Assembly: GCF_003369915.1 (NCBI RefSeq) | Contig: NC_046677.1 | Location: 18,804,913-18,868,912, forward strand | Direction: 5' to 3' | DNA length: 64,000 bases | From: Drosophila miranda | Taxonomy: Eukaryota > Arthropoda > Insecta > Diptera > Drosophilidae | In this document: one piece after another, positions 21,564 to 32,500 of the stretch | Layout of the letters: the number at the start of each line of letters is the position of its first letter | Numbering within the stretch: position 1 is the first letter of the stretch | The notes under the pieces: generated by a model | Database searches by the model: none | What the model was told of the DNA's origin: nothing | What the model saw: the letters and a program-made list of their open reading frames with translations, nothing else | Position numbers and translations under genes: made by a program

Positions 21564-24301
21564 CTACAGCTGTAAACGTTTTATATCTTCTATACGAAAA
21601 TCGATTCTGAAAAAATATAAAAATAGTTTTTTTGTATGTGCATATATGTAATTGTAAAATTTACCTCAAGGCTAAAATAGCACGGACTTCGTTTGGAGTT
21701 AAATGCCATGACGGCATTTCTTTATTATTGCCAGGACTCCAAAATTCAGAGAGCTCGGAAACCTTGTCTAGATTTAAGACAGTGGCGATTTGAGAAATTC
21801 GCGTCATCTTATCTCGCACAGACCATGATGTCGCTCCTGTTAAATATGTCCCCAAAGCACGAACCTCCTGATCGAGAACTAGGCCACCAAGCTTCCAAGT
21901 GAGAGAATAGAATGAGTGCCGAATTGAAGAAAACTAATAAATAAAAATAATTACCCTGTTAAAACTGCATTTTTTAATAGCCCTCTCCAATTGAATTGTG
22001 ACTTCCGTTGCCAATATGCTAACAAGCGCATCGTAATTGCGTGGGCTCAATGCGGTTTTGAAGGAATTTAGGAGTCCATCCAGATGAACGATAAAAAACT
22101 GAACAAAAGTTTCTTCAGCTTCATAAATGGCAAGTTCTTCCTAAAATTTATTATCAAATTAAGAATATAGTTTTGCCTTTGGTATGCCACTTTTTCAAAC
22201 TTACCTCTGTAAGGTTGTGGCTATAGCTTAAAAATTTGTTTATCCAAGGATTAAGTCGTGGTTTTATTGCGCTGGACCTAAGTTGCTGCATTCCAAAATC
22301 TACAGTGGCCTTTAAAGCGTCTCGAACAGTCTTAAGTTCTGTTAAGCAGCTGTCAAGCAATTGTCGCTCAACAGAGGACGTGCACGGAAATGTTCCAGCG
22401 ATTTCTTGTTCCATGGTTTGGCACAGAGTTTCGATATATTCAGTCGACATGTCTGCATTGTTCAGTTGGACTAGAAAATTAGTTCGGCTTCGATCAGCAT
22501 CACTCGAATGCAGTTTCCCTTGCTGTAACGTGGTTTGTATTGCGTTATAGGCCTGAGCCAGGTCGATATATCCAGAGGGGTAACCACTTTTCAAAGGAGT
22601 TTTGAGCGCAGCTATAAAATCACCATCTAGACAGGCAGCTACGTTATTAATAACAGCACATGTTCCGTTTATTGATTGCGTTGTCAACGCACGACGAATG
22701 GATTTTCGAAGTATGAAAAAAACATCATCTACTATAGATGAACATTGCTGTCCAACTTCATACTTGTCAAGGGCAATAGCTTTAAGCACGCTTTCCTCCA
22801 TGAAATATCTACAAATTCATTTAGAAAAATGTAAAAAATTTTTAGTTAATACAAAGAAGAGAAAACCGTTTACTCTACCTCTCAAAGAGCAAATATGTGC
22901 TCAAAATTTCTTGCATTTGTCGCCGAAGGTCCGAGTTCTTTACAATCGTTTCATATCGGTTCATAATATTGATCTGGTCTTCTTTTTCGGGAACACATGT
23001 ATCTACATGAATCTAAAATAAAGGTTCTTCAGTACAGGCTAGAATTAAAATTAAAGCAGTTTTTACTTGCACTCGGCGTCGCATAAAACGGAAGTACAAC
23101 TCTACTCTCGAATGCATGACCGTTATTTCAGCTATAATTGCATCGATTTCTATCGGGTTTAGTTTGTCTATTGATCCACCAGAGGGGTTACGATAATGAC
23201 CCAATGAAGGGATACTATTACTGCTGGCAGTTCCATTGCTTGACCTTTGAGTGCATTCGTAAACTTTTTTGCTGCGATACACAATTTGTCTATTCTTGTT
23301 AAATTCCAACAATAAATTTTTTGTCTCAGCGTCGCATTCATCTTGCAAAATGACGATCATATCAATTAGAGGCGCGGACCTATTTGTAGAGATAAATATA
23401 TATAAGACGTAACGATTTTAAATCGAATTGATACGTACGCAAGTCCATAATATGCTTCAACAATGGGCTGATTAACTTCCACTACTCGTGCAAAGTTCTC
23501 TAAAATCGACGTGAATCGATCGGCATAAGCTAGTTGCAAACGACATTCGGCTTTGGCTATATCTTGTACATTTCTAAGTTCTTTTTTGGCTTTATCCGAT
23601 AACTTCTGACAAATGTAAGTGGAAAATTTTTCTATACCGATTCGATGGTAGCCAACTAATGGAAAGATTTTAAAAAATCTTTCCACCGACGCCAAATCAT
23701 TGCTTTTAACAGCATCATCAAAACGTCTAGATATTAGGTCTCGAATTTTTTCAGTCGCATCCTCAAGTGTTTGAACGGCGTCGCTGACGGACGTTATCGA
23801 GACATCATCGGCAGTTCGATGCAATAATTGCTGATCCATGGCCAGAAACCGTGCAATGTGGGCGGCACCCTTTTCGAAATCTTCCTCGCTTACGGCTTTC
23901 ACTACTCCCTGGCTACATAGTTGTAGATCAATAAGATCGTGTACACGCTGTTGACATTCAGATGCACGGCAGCGGGCCAAATCTAACCGACGTACCTTAG
24001 CACTCACAGATTCCGCCAATTGTGCAGTATTTATAATTTGCATGTTTAACTTCGTAGAATCGGAGTCTACGGTGTGCAGCAAAACCATTGCTCTTCCGAT
24101 TCCACTCATTTTGGATTCAATCTGGCATTGTTTAACGAGCAATAACTCGAGTTTGGTGTTGACTTCTTCCTAAGCAATGAAAACATTAACTCATTTAAAT
24201 GGCTCTGATATCAATACTTCACCCACCTCTTGTTCAGCAATACGTATTAGCCGCTGATCAGAGATTTCACTTGAGCTGGTATCACATAACATTTTGAACA
24301 T
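21564..24301 (-). CDS. Cog4: conserved oligomeric Golgi complex subunit 4
   Basis: COG4 is a lobe-A subunit of the COG tethering complex, which acts in retrograde transport within the Golgi. Eight exons in transcription order: 24301-24227, 24169-23439, 23379-23067, 23012-22879, 22808-22205, 22140-21955, 21891-21665, 21606-21564, giving 770 residues (human COG4 about 785). Family landmarks include IESKM, AESVSAKVRRLDLARCRA, VERFFKIFPLVG, QPIVEAYYG, DAIIAEITVMHSRVELYFRF, YFMEESVLKAIALDKYE, LQQGKLHS, AIKPRLNPWINKFL, SHNLTEEE, SWSVRDKMTRISQIATVLNL and the end RIDFRIEDIKRLQL. All introns are GT-AG. The start at 24301 precedes a second in-frame ATG at 24292; either is possible. The D. melanogaster counterpart is CG7456. 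Its stop is 30 bp from the convergent Grip75 stop, so the 3' untranslated regions must overlap or be very short. Confidence 0.93.
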
Positions 24302-24439
24302 TAACTGATTTATGCACCAATTTAAAAACAATGGTCCAATTACAATGCTGTCGGAAACATAACATGCAAAGAAGTTTGTAATACGTGGAACAAAAATTTT
24401 TATATTATATCGGGGCTGTCGGTAAACATAACACGTACA

Positions 24440-24565
24440 TGCAAAGCAGTGTGACCGCAGACTTATCGACAAGATATACGGTCTGACCCTCAGAAATATA
24501 CCAAAATATACCGTCTCATTTTAAAAATATACCGTAAATATACTGACGAATTCCAGTTCTATTAT
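24440..24565 (-). promoter_or_regulatory. Cog4 promoter: Motif 1, DRE-like site, TATACC repeats
   Basis: On the minus strand the order towards the gene is GGTATATTTTGGTATATTTC, TGAGGGTCAGACC, CTTGTCGATAAGTC (a DRE-like half site) and GCGGTCACACTGC (Motif 1, about 24446-24457). The site is about 150 bp before the ATG. The block is nearly identical to that upstream of Art8. Confidence 0.7.
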
Positions 24566-24575
24566 ACATATATTC

Positions 24576-24765
24576 CTCGATTTTGAAATTCCGTGGAATA
24601 TTACTAGCTATCTAGATCTCTCAACCCTGCCCACATAATTGTATCCAGTTAATGAATCTATTTTCTAATTGACTGGCTTATTTTAAATCCTTGCTTTTAT
24701 TGCATTTTGCTTAAAAAGTGATTTTAGCGAAAATGGTCAAACAAAAAAGACGAAAGAGGACTTTG
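24576..24765. repeat. 190-bp repeat also upstream of Art8
   Basis: The block running from CCGTGGAATATTACTAGCTA through TCTCTCAACCCTGCCCACAT and AATTGACTGGCTTATTTTAA to GATTTTAGCGAAAATGGTCA is repeated at 36070-36240 and again at 36278-36452. It lies directly distal to the promoter module in both genes. Confidence 0.75.
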
Positions 24766-26032
24766 TGGGGACGATAAGGGGCATGCCAAAATTTGTAAAT
24801 AAACTTTTAGCAGTGAGATCTAAAAGGATTGTGGATACCAAATTAGGTTTCTCTAGCTCTAATAGTCTCTGAGATCTAGGCGCTTATAAAGACACTGTTA
24901 GACTTTTCCGGAGTTTTCAAAGCCAAAATTTTTGAAAATACCGCTTAATATTATCCAGACGGAAAACTTAAGATACAAAGATTTTCATCAGATTTTAGGA
25001 ATTGAAAAGTCAGGTTCAATACATACCGGCGTAAAATACTTAAGTTAGGTGATTTTGCATACCGCGCTGGTGACCACCACGATGATTGCACGTTTTGGAG
25101 AGCAAGGCAAGGCTGACATGGACATGGACGAAAGGAACATAATACACAAAATAAAAACCAAATAGAATGAATTTATACTACTTGGGATTGGCAGTTCATA
25201 ATAAGAGGACTATATTCGAAAAAAAGCACCTACAATGTTAGATACATCCCTTCTTGAGGGAATGAAATTCATCATAATTTGTAATTATTTCGGCTTCCCC
25301 AATTAAATTCAATTTCTCTTCATTATGAAAATTTTCTATGCGACTGTCTCGGCTTGTCCCTCCATTTCGATTGGGCCGCGGCGTACCTTGCTCGGGCATA
25401 TCAAAATACCATCGGCTCAACTGAGTACTGATCAGTGAACAGCGAGTTTTATAGGCTTGTTTTATTAGCAAGAGCAAGAGAGATATGCGTCAGATTGTCT
25501 TTCCAGTTAAGCTGGGAGCAGGGATTATCGATTTTCAGATCCAAGTACCAAGGATAATCAACGCCAGAATTTTAAATTGATTTTTGGTTCACTTGCTAAG
25601 GACATATATCTATATTGTCTCCGTTGGTGAATTTTTTCATAAACTATCTAATAATATGACAATTTCATAATTTTTTAGTTTTCTTTTTGACATAATTGTA
25701 ATCCTATCGGAACACAAGTAGTACTTCGTTTGAATAATAGCAGTAATCAACAGTTGTCAAACCGATCAATTTTCCCCAAGTCGTGATGTTTTGTAAGCTG
25801 TGTTCGTATATGGCTATATGTTCTATATGTATACTGTATGTTTAAATAAATAAACGTAATTTTAGATCTGTGAAAATGTATACATACATATTGCGATGTC
25901 TCATTAGACCAACAATTTTAAATGTTCTAATAAATTATTATGATCAAATATCCGAAATTTTTTCATCCTCATTGAGTTTCGGCCATTAGTTTATTAACAT
26001 TTCAGGTTGAAGCACAATATAATGTCTATTGT
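24766..26032. other. spacer between Cog4 and RpL9, no gene recognised
   Basis: No supported exon. The minus-strand open frame at 25238-25477 has no family signature. A+T-rich sequence near RpL9 (25840-26030) presumably includes its 3' untranslated region. Confidence 0.45.
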
Positions 26033-26663
26033 CTAAGATTCCACCTTCACTACGGTCGTCTTCTCAGAGACATAAAGGCCGTCAAGGAATTTACGAATAT
26101 CCTTATTTTTGACGGTAGTCGATTGTTGAATGAGCGCTGCTGATCCAGATACAGACTCTATATCGTTACCCTCAACGATAAGCTCGTCTTTTTGGGCTGT
26201 GGAGTTCACGACAGTCACACCAGGTGCCATTTCTACACGGCGAATGTACTTTTCACCCAAAAAGTTCCTGATTTCAATAACTGTGTTGTTTTCGGAAGTG
26301 ACACAGTTAATGGGGAAATGGGCATAGACAGCACGCATCTTGTATTGAAAGCCAAACGTTACTCCTGTAATCACAGAAATATCAGCATCAACATCAAGCA
26401 ATATTATATACTGTTTCCTTACCCTTAATCATATTCTCAATATGACTGCAGACGGTACGTACTGCCGCAAGCTCCTTCTTTGTTCCAAACCATTTCTCTA
26501 CTTTCAACGTACGTTTGTCAGACATATACATGTCCAAAGCCAAATGCTTGAAGCTACGTTTCAGGATGCCGCGAGTACCGGAAATGGTTACTACTCGAGC
26601 CTTCACCGAGGCCTTGATGTCCTTGGGGATTTTCACGCACTGGTTCGAGTTGATCGTCCGCAT
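26033..26663 (-). CDS. RpL9: 60S ribosomal protein L9
   Basis: Component of the large cytosolic ribosomal subunit (uL6 family). Two coding exons: 26663-26423 and 26364-26033, joined in phase 1 (G|GA), give 190 residues, the length known for Drosophila RpL9. Visible are the N-terminal [17 protein letters not shown] strand-loop, [20 protein letters not shown] across the splice, [17 protein letters not shown] and the C-terminal [14 protein letters not shown]. The ATG at 26663 follows an acceptor (GTTTTAG|TGCC) at 26673, so a noncoding first exon is expected; it is at about 27015-27035. All reading is clean, with no frameshift. As a ribosomal protein gene it is expected to be highly expressed in all tissues. 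Confidence 0.97.
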
Positions 26664-27014
26664 TTTGATGGCACTAAAACCACAGATAAAACATACATTA
26701 GTATAAAAGACTATTCATATAAACATCTGAATTTAACATGTTTGTGACAATGATATAAGTACATATGTATGCACATTCATCTGACAACTTAGATTTATTT
26801 TATGCAATTGTATGTACACAATTATGTTTTGAATTCTCCTTCATTCTTTCACACAATCACAGGTAATCATGAACAAGCGATAATGGAGTAAATTTACGAA
26901 AATACCATAAGCCTGATATCTTTACTTCCACGTAACATATTCAATACAAATTAATCAAAAACAGTTATTTCGATGTTTGAACATTTCTTTCTAAACAAAA
27001 ATTCTACAACTTAC

Positions 27015-27040
27015 GCTCCGTAAACCGACCGGAAAAAGGC
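27015..27040 (-). promoter_or_regulatory. RpL9 first noncoding exon with TOP-like start
   Basis: On the minus strand a pyrimidine run (CCTTTCCTTTTTTCAGCC, then CTTTTTCCGGTCGG) is followed by a good donor (GAGC|GTAAGTTG) at 27015/27014. A pyrimidine-tract start and a short noncoding first exon are typical of ribosomal protein genes; the exact start site is inferred. Confidence 0.6.
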
Positions 27041-27329
27041 TGAAAAAAGGAAAGGTATTTTTGACGTTTCCAATGAGTGGTGCTGCCAGATCGTCGTAGG
27101 CACCTTAAGTGGGTTCAAAGTGATTATTTTGGAACTAGTTCAACTGCATAGCTATTTAATGAAATAGGTTATAATATCAGATTTAATTTCACATAACATA
27201 AAACTATTTGATTTTTGTTGATTTTCAGTGTAAAGTAGAAACAGGTTTAAGGCAAAACTGGTTGTTGATTCCATTTAGATTGCCAGATAACTCTTCTGTC
27301 ATGCATTATTACCTGAACTATCTCTTTTA

Positions 27330-27450
27330 GGCTCTGCACACTGAGCCCATCCCGGGGGAATGGTGGAATTTTTTGACAGATGTGAAACTCCGATTCACAC
27401 TGGCACCATCCACCATCCGTCAAGAACAGCTGATGCCAATAACAAGTACA
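27330..27450. repeat. dispersed repeat, partner at 8310-8425
   Basis: Contains GGTGGAATTTTTTGACAGAT, GTGAAACTCCGATTCACACT, GGCACCATCCACCATCC and AGCTGATGCCAATAACAA in the same order as the copy near 8.3 kb. The family is not recognised. Confidence 0.6.
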
Positions 27451-27621
27451 TTACATTTGTGCGGAAGATTTATACATTTTATTCTTATAATGGATGATGA
27501 AGATGTAGCAAAATATTCGAACAGCCCGATAGCAGCAACAGTTCTGGTGATTTTAATCAGTCAGCAGAACAGATACGATCTGCAATCGCAAAATATTGCT
27601 TAGACCATAATGCAAATTATA

Positions 27622-27798
27622 AACTTATTTATTTTTATTTCTCAGCACTTCCAATAAATCATTCTGGAATTTTTTTTGCGTGTTGATGAGGTTCTCGACC
27701 ATGTTTCCCTGCCTCATATCAAGTTCTTCCTTCTTCCTGTGAAGGTCCTTCTGCTCTTCGACTCGCTTTCTGGCGATCTCAGCCATCCAAGAAGTGTC
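27622..27798 (-). CDS. orphan terminal exon, charged coiled coil
   Basis: On the minus strand a possible acceptor (ATCAAAACAG, about 27799) is followed by an open run of about 58 codons to a TAA at 27622. It reads SWMAEIARKRVEEQKDLH, then KKEELDMRQGNMVENLINTQ, then KKFQNDLLEVLRNKNK. The heptad-like Lys/Glu/Leu pattern resembles the C-terminal helices of Drosophila MADF or Myb/SANT-like proteins, many of them transposase-derived. I found no matching upstream exons between 27800 and 29500, so it is either the last exon of an unrecognised gene or a relic. The acceptor's pyrimidine tract is poor. Confidence 0.45.
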
Positions 27799-27799
27799 G

Positions 27800-29576
27800 T
27801 CTGTTTTGATTTATAATCACCTAAATATAACAAACTTTTAACTTCTCTTCTTTCCCCCTATCCTCCTTTTGTAGGTACATAAGTACAATTATTAGCAGAT
27901 AATTTTTAATTAAATAAATAAATTTATATAAATATATTTAATATAAATAATATACATATATTTTTATATGCAGTGAATTTTTGTAGATGCATATTTTTCT
28001 CTCTTAGATTTTGAGAGTAGATTTTCTGCATGCGCTTTTTTTATTGATCAGGAAACTCTGCTCTAGTATAGCAATATTAAGTTTATCGTTTATTTTGTTC
28101 TTTCATTATTGCTTATTAGTTTTTGTTCGCAGTTATTGGCATCCATTAACATTCAACAAAATTAAATTCTTTCCGATAGCAAAAAAAAAGGAGCGCGTCC
28201 ACCAGCAACTTGATCGGGGATCAGTTTTTGATTTCTTACGCAAATTCATCAAATTTGCAGATATGGAGCGTATAAATGGTAATTGCTTTTGACTTACTTC
28301 TGCGGCTACGTTTTCAGCCAAAACGTTTAAATTCACAAATTTTTAGTATTGATAGTCTGCTTGAATATAACAAAATATAAGAAGAAAATAAATGTATTGT
28401 TATTTTTTATCCAATAGAATATACAATTTATTTATTTCATCTTGTGAAAGTACCAATTTAGACAATTGGCAGTGTTTCACATCTCAAATATTTCCCACCG
28501 ATTTTCACTAGCTTGTGCATTTTGCGATATCAGCAGAAAAAAGTTCCATATTCGTTATAATTTGATCATTATTTCGCAATTTTTTGTCAAAGTTTCACAT
28601 GTAATTGATGTGAAGTCCATAATTGAGTGCATTGCGCGTACAAAACACTCTGTTATGTTAAGCATCCGACGCTTCAAAAATAGAATTGGGCTGCTACAGC
28701 TGTTAGCCTAAAAATATTTTGTGTTGTTGCCCAGATTAATTAACTAGGCTAGTAACTAAGCAATTGCAGTCTAACGAAGGCAGTGTAAATAGGCTATTAA
28801 CCAGGCTGACGCGAGTTTGTTATCGATGTCAAAACACAATAGCTGAACCTCAACACTAATAGAATCAGTAGCTAAAAAAGTGGTTTCTTTACCTCTGAAG
28901 AATTCAAAAAGTTAACAAACAAATGATTGGGGCTACTTTAGGTGTTTCAAATTAAAAAGGGATAGCTGATACCTACTGGAGATAAGCTGACTAAACATGC
29001 TGAGTTATTCAAAGTTTATCGGGCATAGGCCCCACTGTACTTTGATCTATCAGTCAGTTTTTCAGTCTCTCAATATTTTGGGAAAACAAAAATATATATA
29101 GATGTAGATACATGAGCAGCACATATAACCATATCATATCCGCTATAAAAAACCATAATTTAAACTTACATCTAAATTTATTATCAGTACGATCATACAA
29201 ATAATAACAACTGAATCTGCATCTAAGTAGTTTTAGATTTGGATTCTTATGGAGTAAATTTATTGCGCATTTATCCCATCAAAACAACTTTGTATTACCA
29301 GTGATAATTTAACGCAAGTCCATTTCAACTAATCGATTGTTTCTGGAATGAGAAATTTTTTAAAGTGGAAACAAACGATTATATTACTTTCGATGTATGT
29401 ATTTATAAACTGCCGAACTATCATCGCTAAAAAAAGGCGGGATCCGTTTCTAGTGGCGTTGGTATAACAGCCGGCTTTACTCCTCACATTGGCCTTTTTT
29501 GAACGTCATTCTAATATATTTGTGTTGCTGCGCGCTTAGCAGTATAGTTTGTGCTTTCTAGATAAATATTTACAAA
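27800..29576. other. spacer between RpL9 and Nup154
   Basis: A+T-rich sequence, with TATATAAA-type low complexity at 27900-27975. Open frames at 28011-28292 and 28466-28711 show no family motif. The Nup154 promoter should lie within the last few hundred bases; I see no clear core element. Confidence 0.4.
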
Positions 29577-32500
29577 ATGAGTGCTACGCCCGCGCAGTTT
29601 GAATTTTTATCAACAGCAGGAAATATGCTGGAGTGGCACGATAATCTCGACAGACAAAAGCCTGGTCTATTGGAAGTGAGTTACAAGGTGTTATATAGCT
29701 TTCAAAATCTTATAAAGCTTTTATTTTAGTTAACAGGTGTTAGCCAGCATGGTAGACCCACGATGAGTGGCCTAAATGATTACGACTACCAGAGCCTTGC
29801 ATACTTAAAATCAGATAATGCACATAACCTAAAACAACTGCGAACTGTCACAAAATCTGCAATACCAAATGAAATTCTGGAACACTTTAAGCGTATGTAT
29901 AGTGCGGCATTATTCACATTGATAACTGGTATACAATTACAAATATAACACGCAGATGTAAAATGTCATTGTAACATGGGTTTGTTTCCTGAAATTGGTC
30001 GCGCCTGGCTAACCATTGATTCTGAGATTTACATATGGACATATAATCAAACACGAGATGTTGCATACTATGATGGGTTAAGCCATTTGATTGTGAGCGT
30101 TGGATTGGTAAAACCGAAGCCTGACGTCTTTGTGAAAGATGTTATGTATCTTTTAGTTTTGACGACACCTATAGAGGTAATTGTCTTGGGCGTCACATTT
30201 GGAGAGAATTCGTACAATGAAATGCAACTAATGAACAGGCCAATATTTGTGATTGGAACTGACAATGTATCAATCAGCGCCATAAAAGGAACAGACGACG
30301 GACGCATTTTTTTAGGTGGTCGTGATGGCTGCTTATATGAGGTGTTCTATCAGGCTGAAACTAGCTGGTTTGGAAAACGTTGCAAGAAGATAAACCTCTC
30401 CCAAAATCTCGTTTCGTACATGGTCCCGAGTTTTCTCAAAGTATTTTCGGTGCGCACGCAATGCTGATAAAAATTTGAACACTCGATTGATTTTTTCTTA
30501 TTTTATAGGAAGTTGATTTCATCCAGACAATTGCCATCGACAATAGCCGCAGACTGCTATATATTCTAACGGAAAATGGATCTATTGAGGCTTGGGATAT
30601 CGGATCGAATTATGCAAATGTGCGAAGACTGTCTAAGATCACCCAAAGTGATATTACTAACAAGGCAGTCAGCTTGATTACGTATGTTCGATTTATGTGG
30701 ATTTCTGTACAAATATCTAAACCATATTGTTTTTAGGACTGTTGACCCATCTATTTTTAAAGCTGTTAGGGCAATATGTCCCCTTATCGAAGATGATTCA
30801 AACAAGCTGCACCTTGTCGCTGTTACGCAGTGCGGCGTACGTCTGTATTTCTCCACCACATCGCTGAATACGCAACAGTCTTTTAACGCAACAACACCTT
30901 GCCCGCAAACCGAATATTTCGGCAGTGGTCAGACACCACTGTCAGCGGGAATGGACGCGCCGAAGGGACTTTACTTACTCCATGTTCGACTTCCCCCGGG
31001 GTACACACCTAACGCAACAACCAATAAACCTAGGGAGGTATATGCAGCACACTACTCGGAGGAAACAATGTTAATGATTACGACGCAACAGCAAGATCAG
31101 GACCTATTGTGGTCGGTTAGCTCTGTTCCGTCAGTTAATCACACGTATCTCGTGGAATCAGCAGCTCTGGAAAGCTTGGATGGCATTGTTTGGGGCTTAG
31201 CTGAGGTACACGATCCTTCTAGGCCTCTTCTTAATTCCCCTTTATACAAGGCACGCAACCCGCGCCGAGTCGCTTTGCTAACAAACCAAGGCACTCATAT
31301 TGTAGAGTTGCTAAAATCGCCAGACATACTGCTGCAGATCTTGTTGGCGTGCAATGGTCCGCATCATGAGGAAGTAAAAATGTTTTTCCAATCGCAAAAT
31401 AAACGCGAGGCCTGTGCTACGTGTTTACTGATAGCTACTTCTGAAAAATATCGTGGTGGCGATATAGCGTTGTGGGCCACCCAGGCTTTTATGCTGTACG
31501 GCGGAGAACCATGCTTTCAAAATCAAAAGTTTTTGAATGCTAATAACCGTAACTTACCCAATCAAACATTGTCTTCGAATTCAGCCCTAGGGACAGAGCG
31601 GTTGCCTATGTTCATGTCGACACCAATGCAAAATAAATCAACTCTCCCCTCTACGCAATATGCTGCATTTCAGTACAATCAGCATACAAGTCAAGGTACG
31701 TACGCTCAACAAACAGGTGAAAGCTTAAAAGTTAACTAAAAATAAATTTCAGCTGGAATTTTGCAGTCATCCCAGGCACTTGGTCACGAAAATGCAGCGA
31801 TAGTTTTTTCGTCAAAACATGACGGACTATACCTATATGTCGCGCGGATGTTGCGATCTATTTGGAAACTGAATTGTGTCGATGAAAATTTCTGTACCAA
31901 ATTAGGTCCAGGCGATTGTGCATCCCTATTGTCCGACCTACGTTCATTGCGTAGTTTTCTGGAAGTGCATTCTGTGCATGATATTTCCTGTAAGTAGCTT
32001 ACATACATACATATTTTTATACCCGATACTCAAAGAGTAAAGAGGTATGTTAGATTTTTGGTGAAAGTTGATGGGTGCAACATCCAGAAGGAAGCGTTTC
32101 GGATCCCAGAAAGTATATACATATATTCTTAGTCAACAGTAATAGCCAATGATATCACACTGAAACAAGTTCGTTTCGACCATTGATGCTGATCCAGTGG
32201 GTGTTACACACATTCACTTTCACCACAAATCTCTCTTTGAGTATCCGGTATAATATTTGATCGGAATTAGTCACTATCGCCAACGAACTAATTTATATTC
32301 TTTAAATTTGTAGCCTCTACCCGAGTGCCTTTCGACAGTCAATTGGACAAAACGACTGGATACACAACAATGTTGATGGCCAACAGCCATTTGCCCATGT
32401 CGGATCAAAGGAGCATGTCGGAGCAGGCTCAGGTTGAGGAAAAACGGTCGCTTTCAGCTTTGAACCTTTTTGTCAGTAAGTGTAGATTTAATGTTCTATT

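Noticed and set aside
22236-22550. 104-codon plus-strand frame opposite Cog4
   Set aside because: Shadow of the Cog4 exon on the other strand, with no independent family match.
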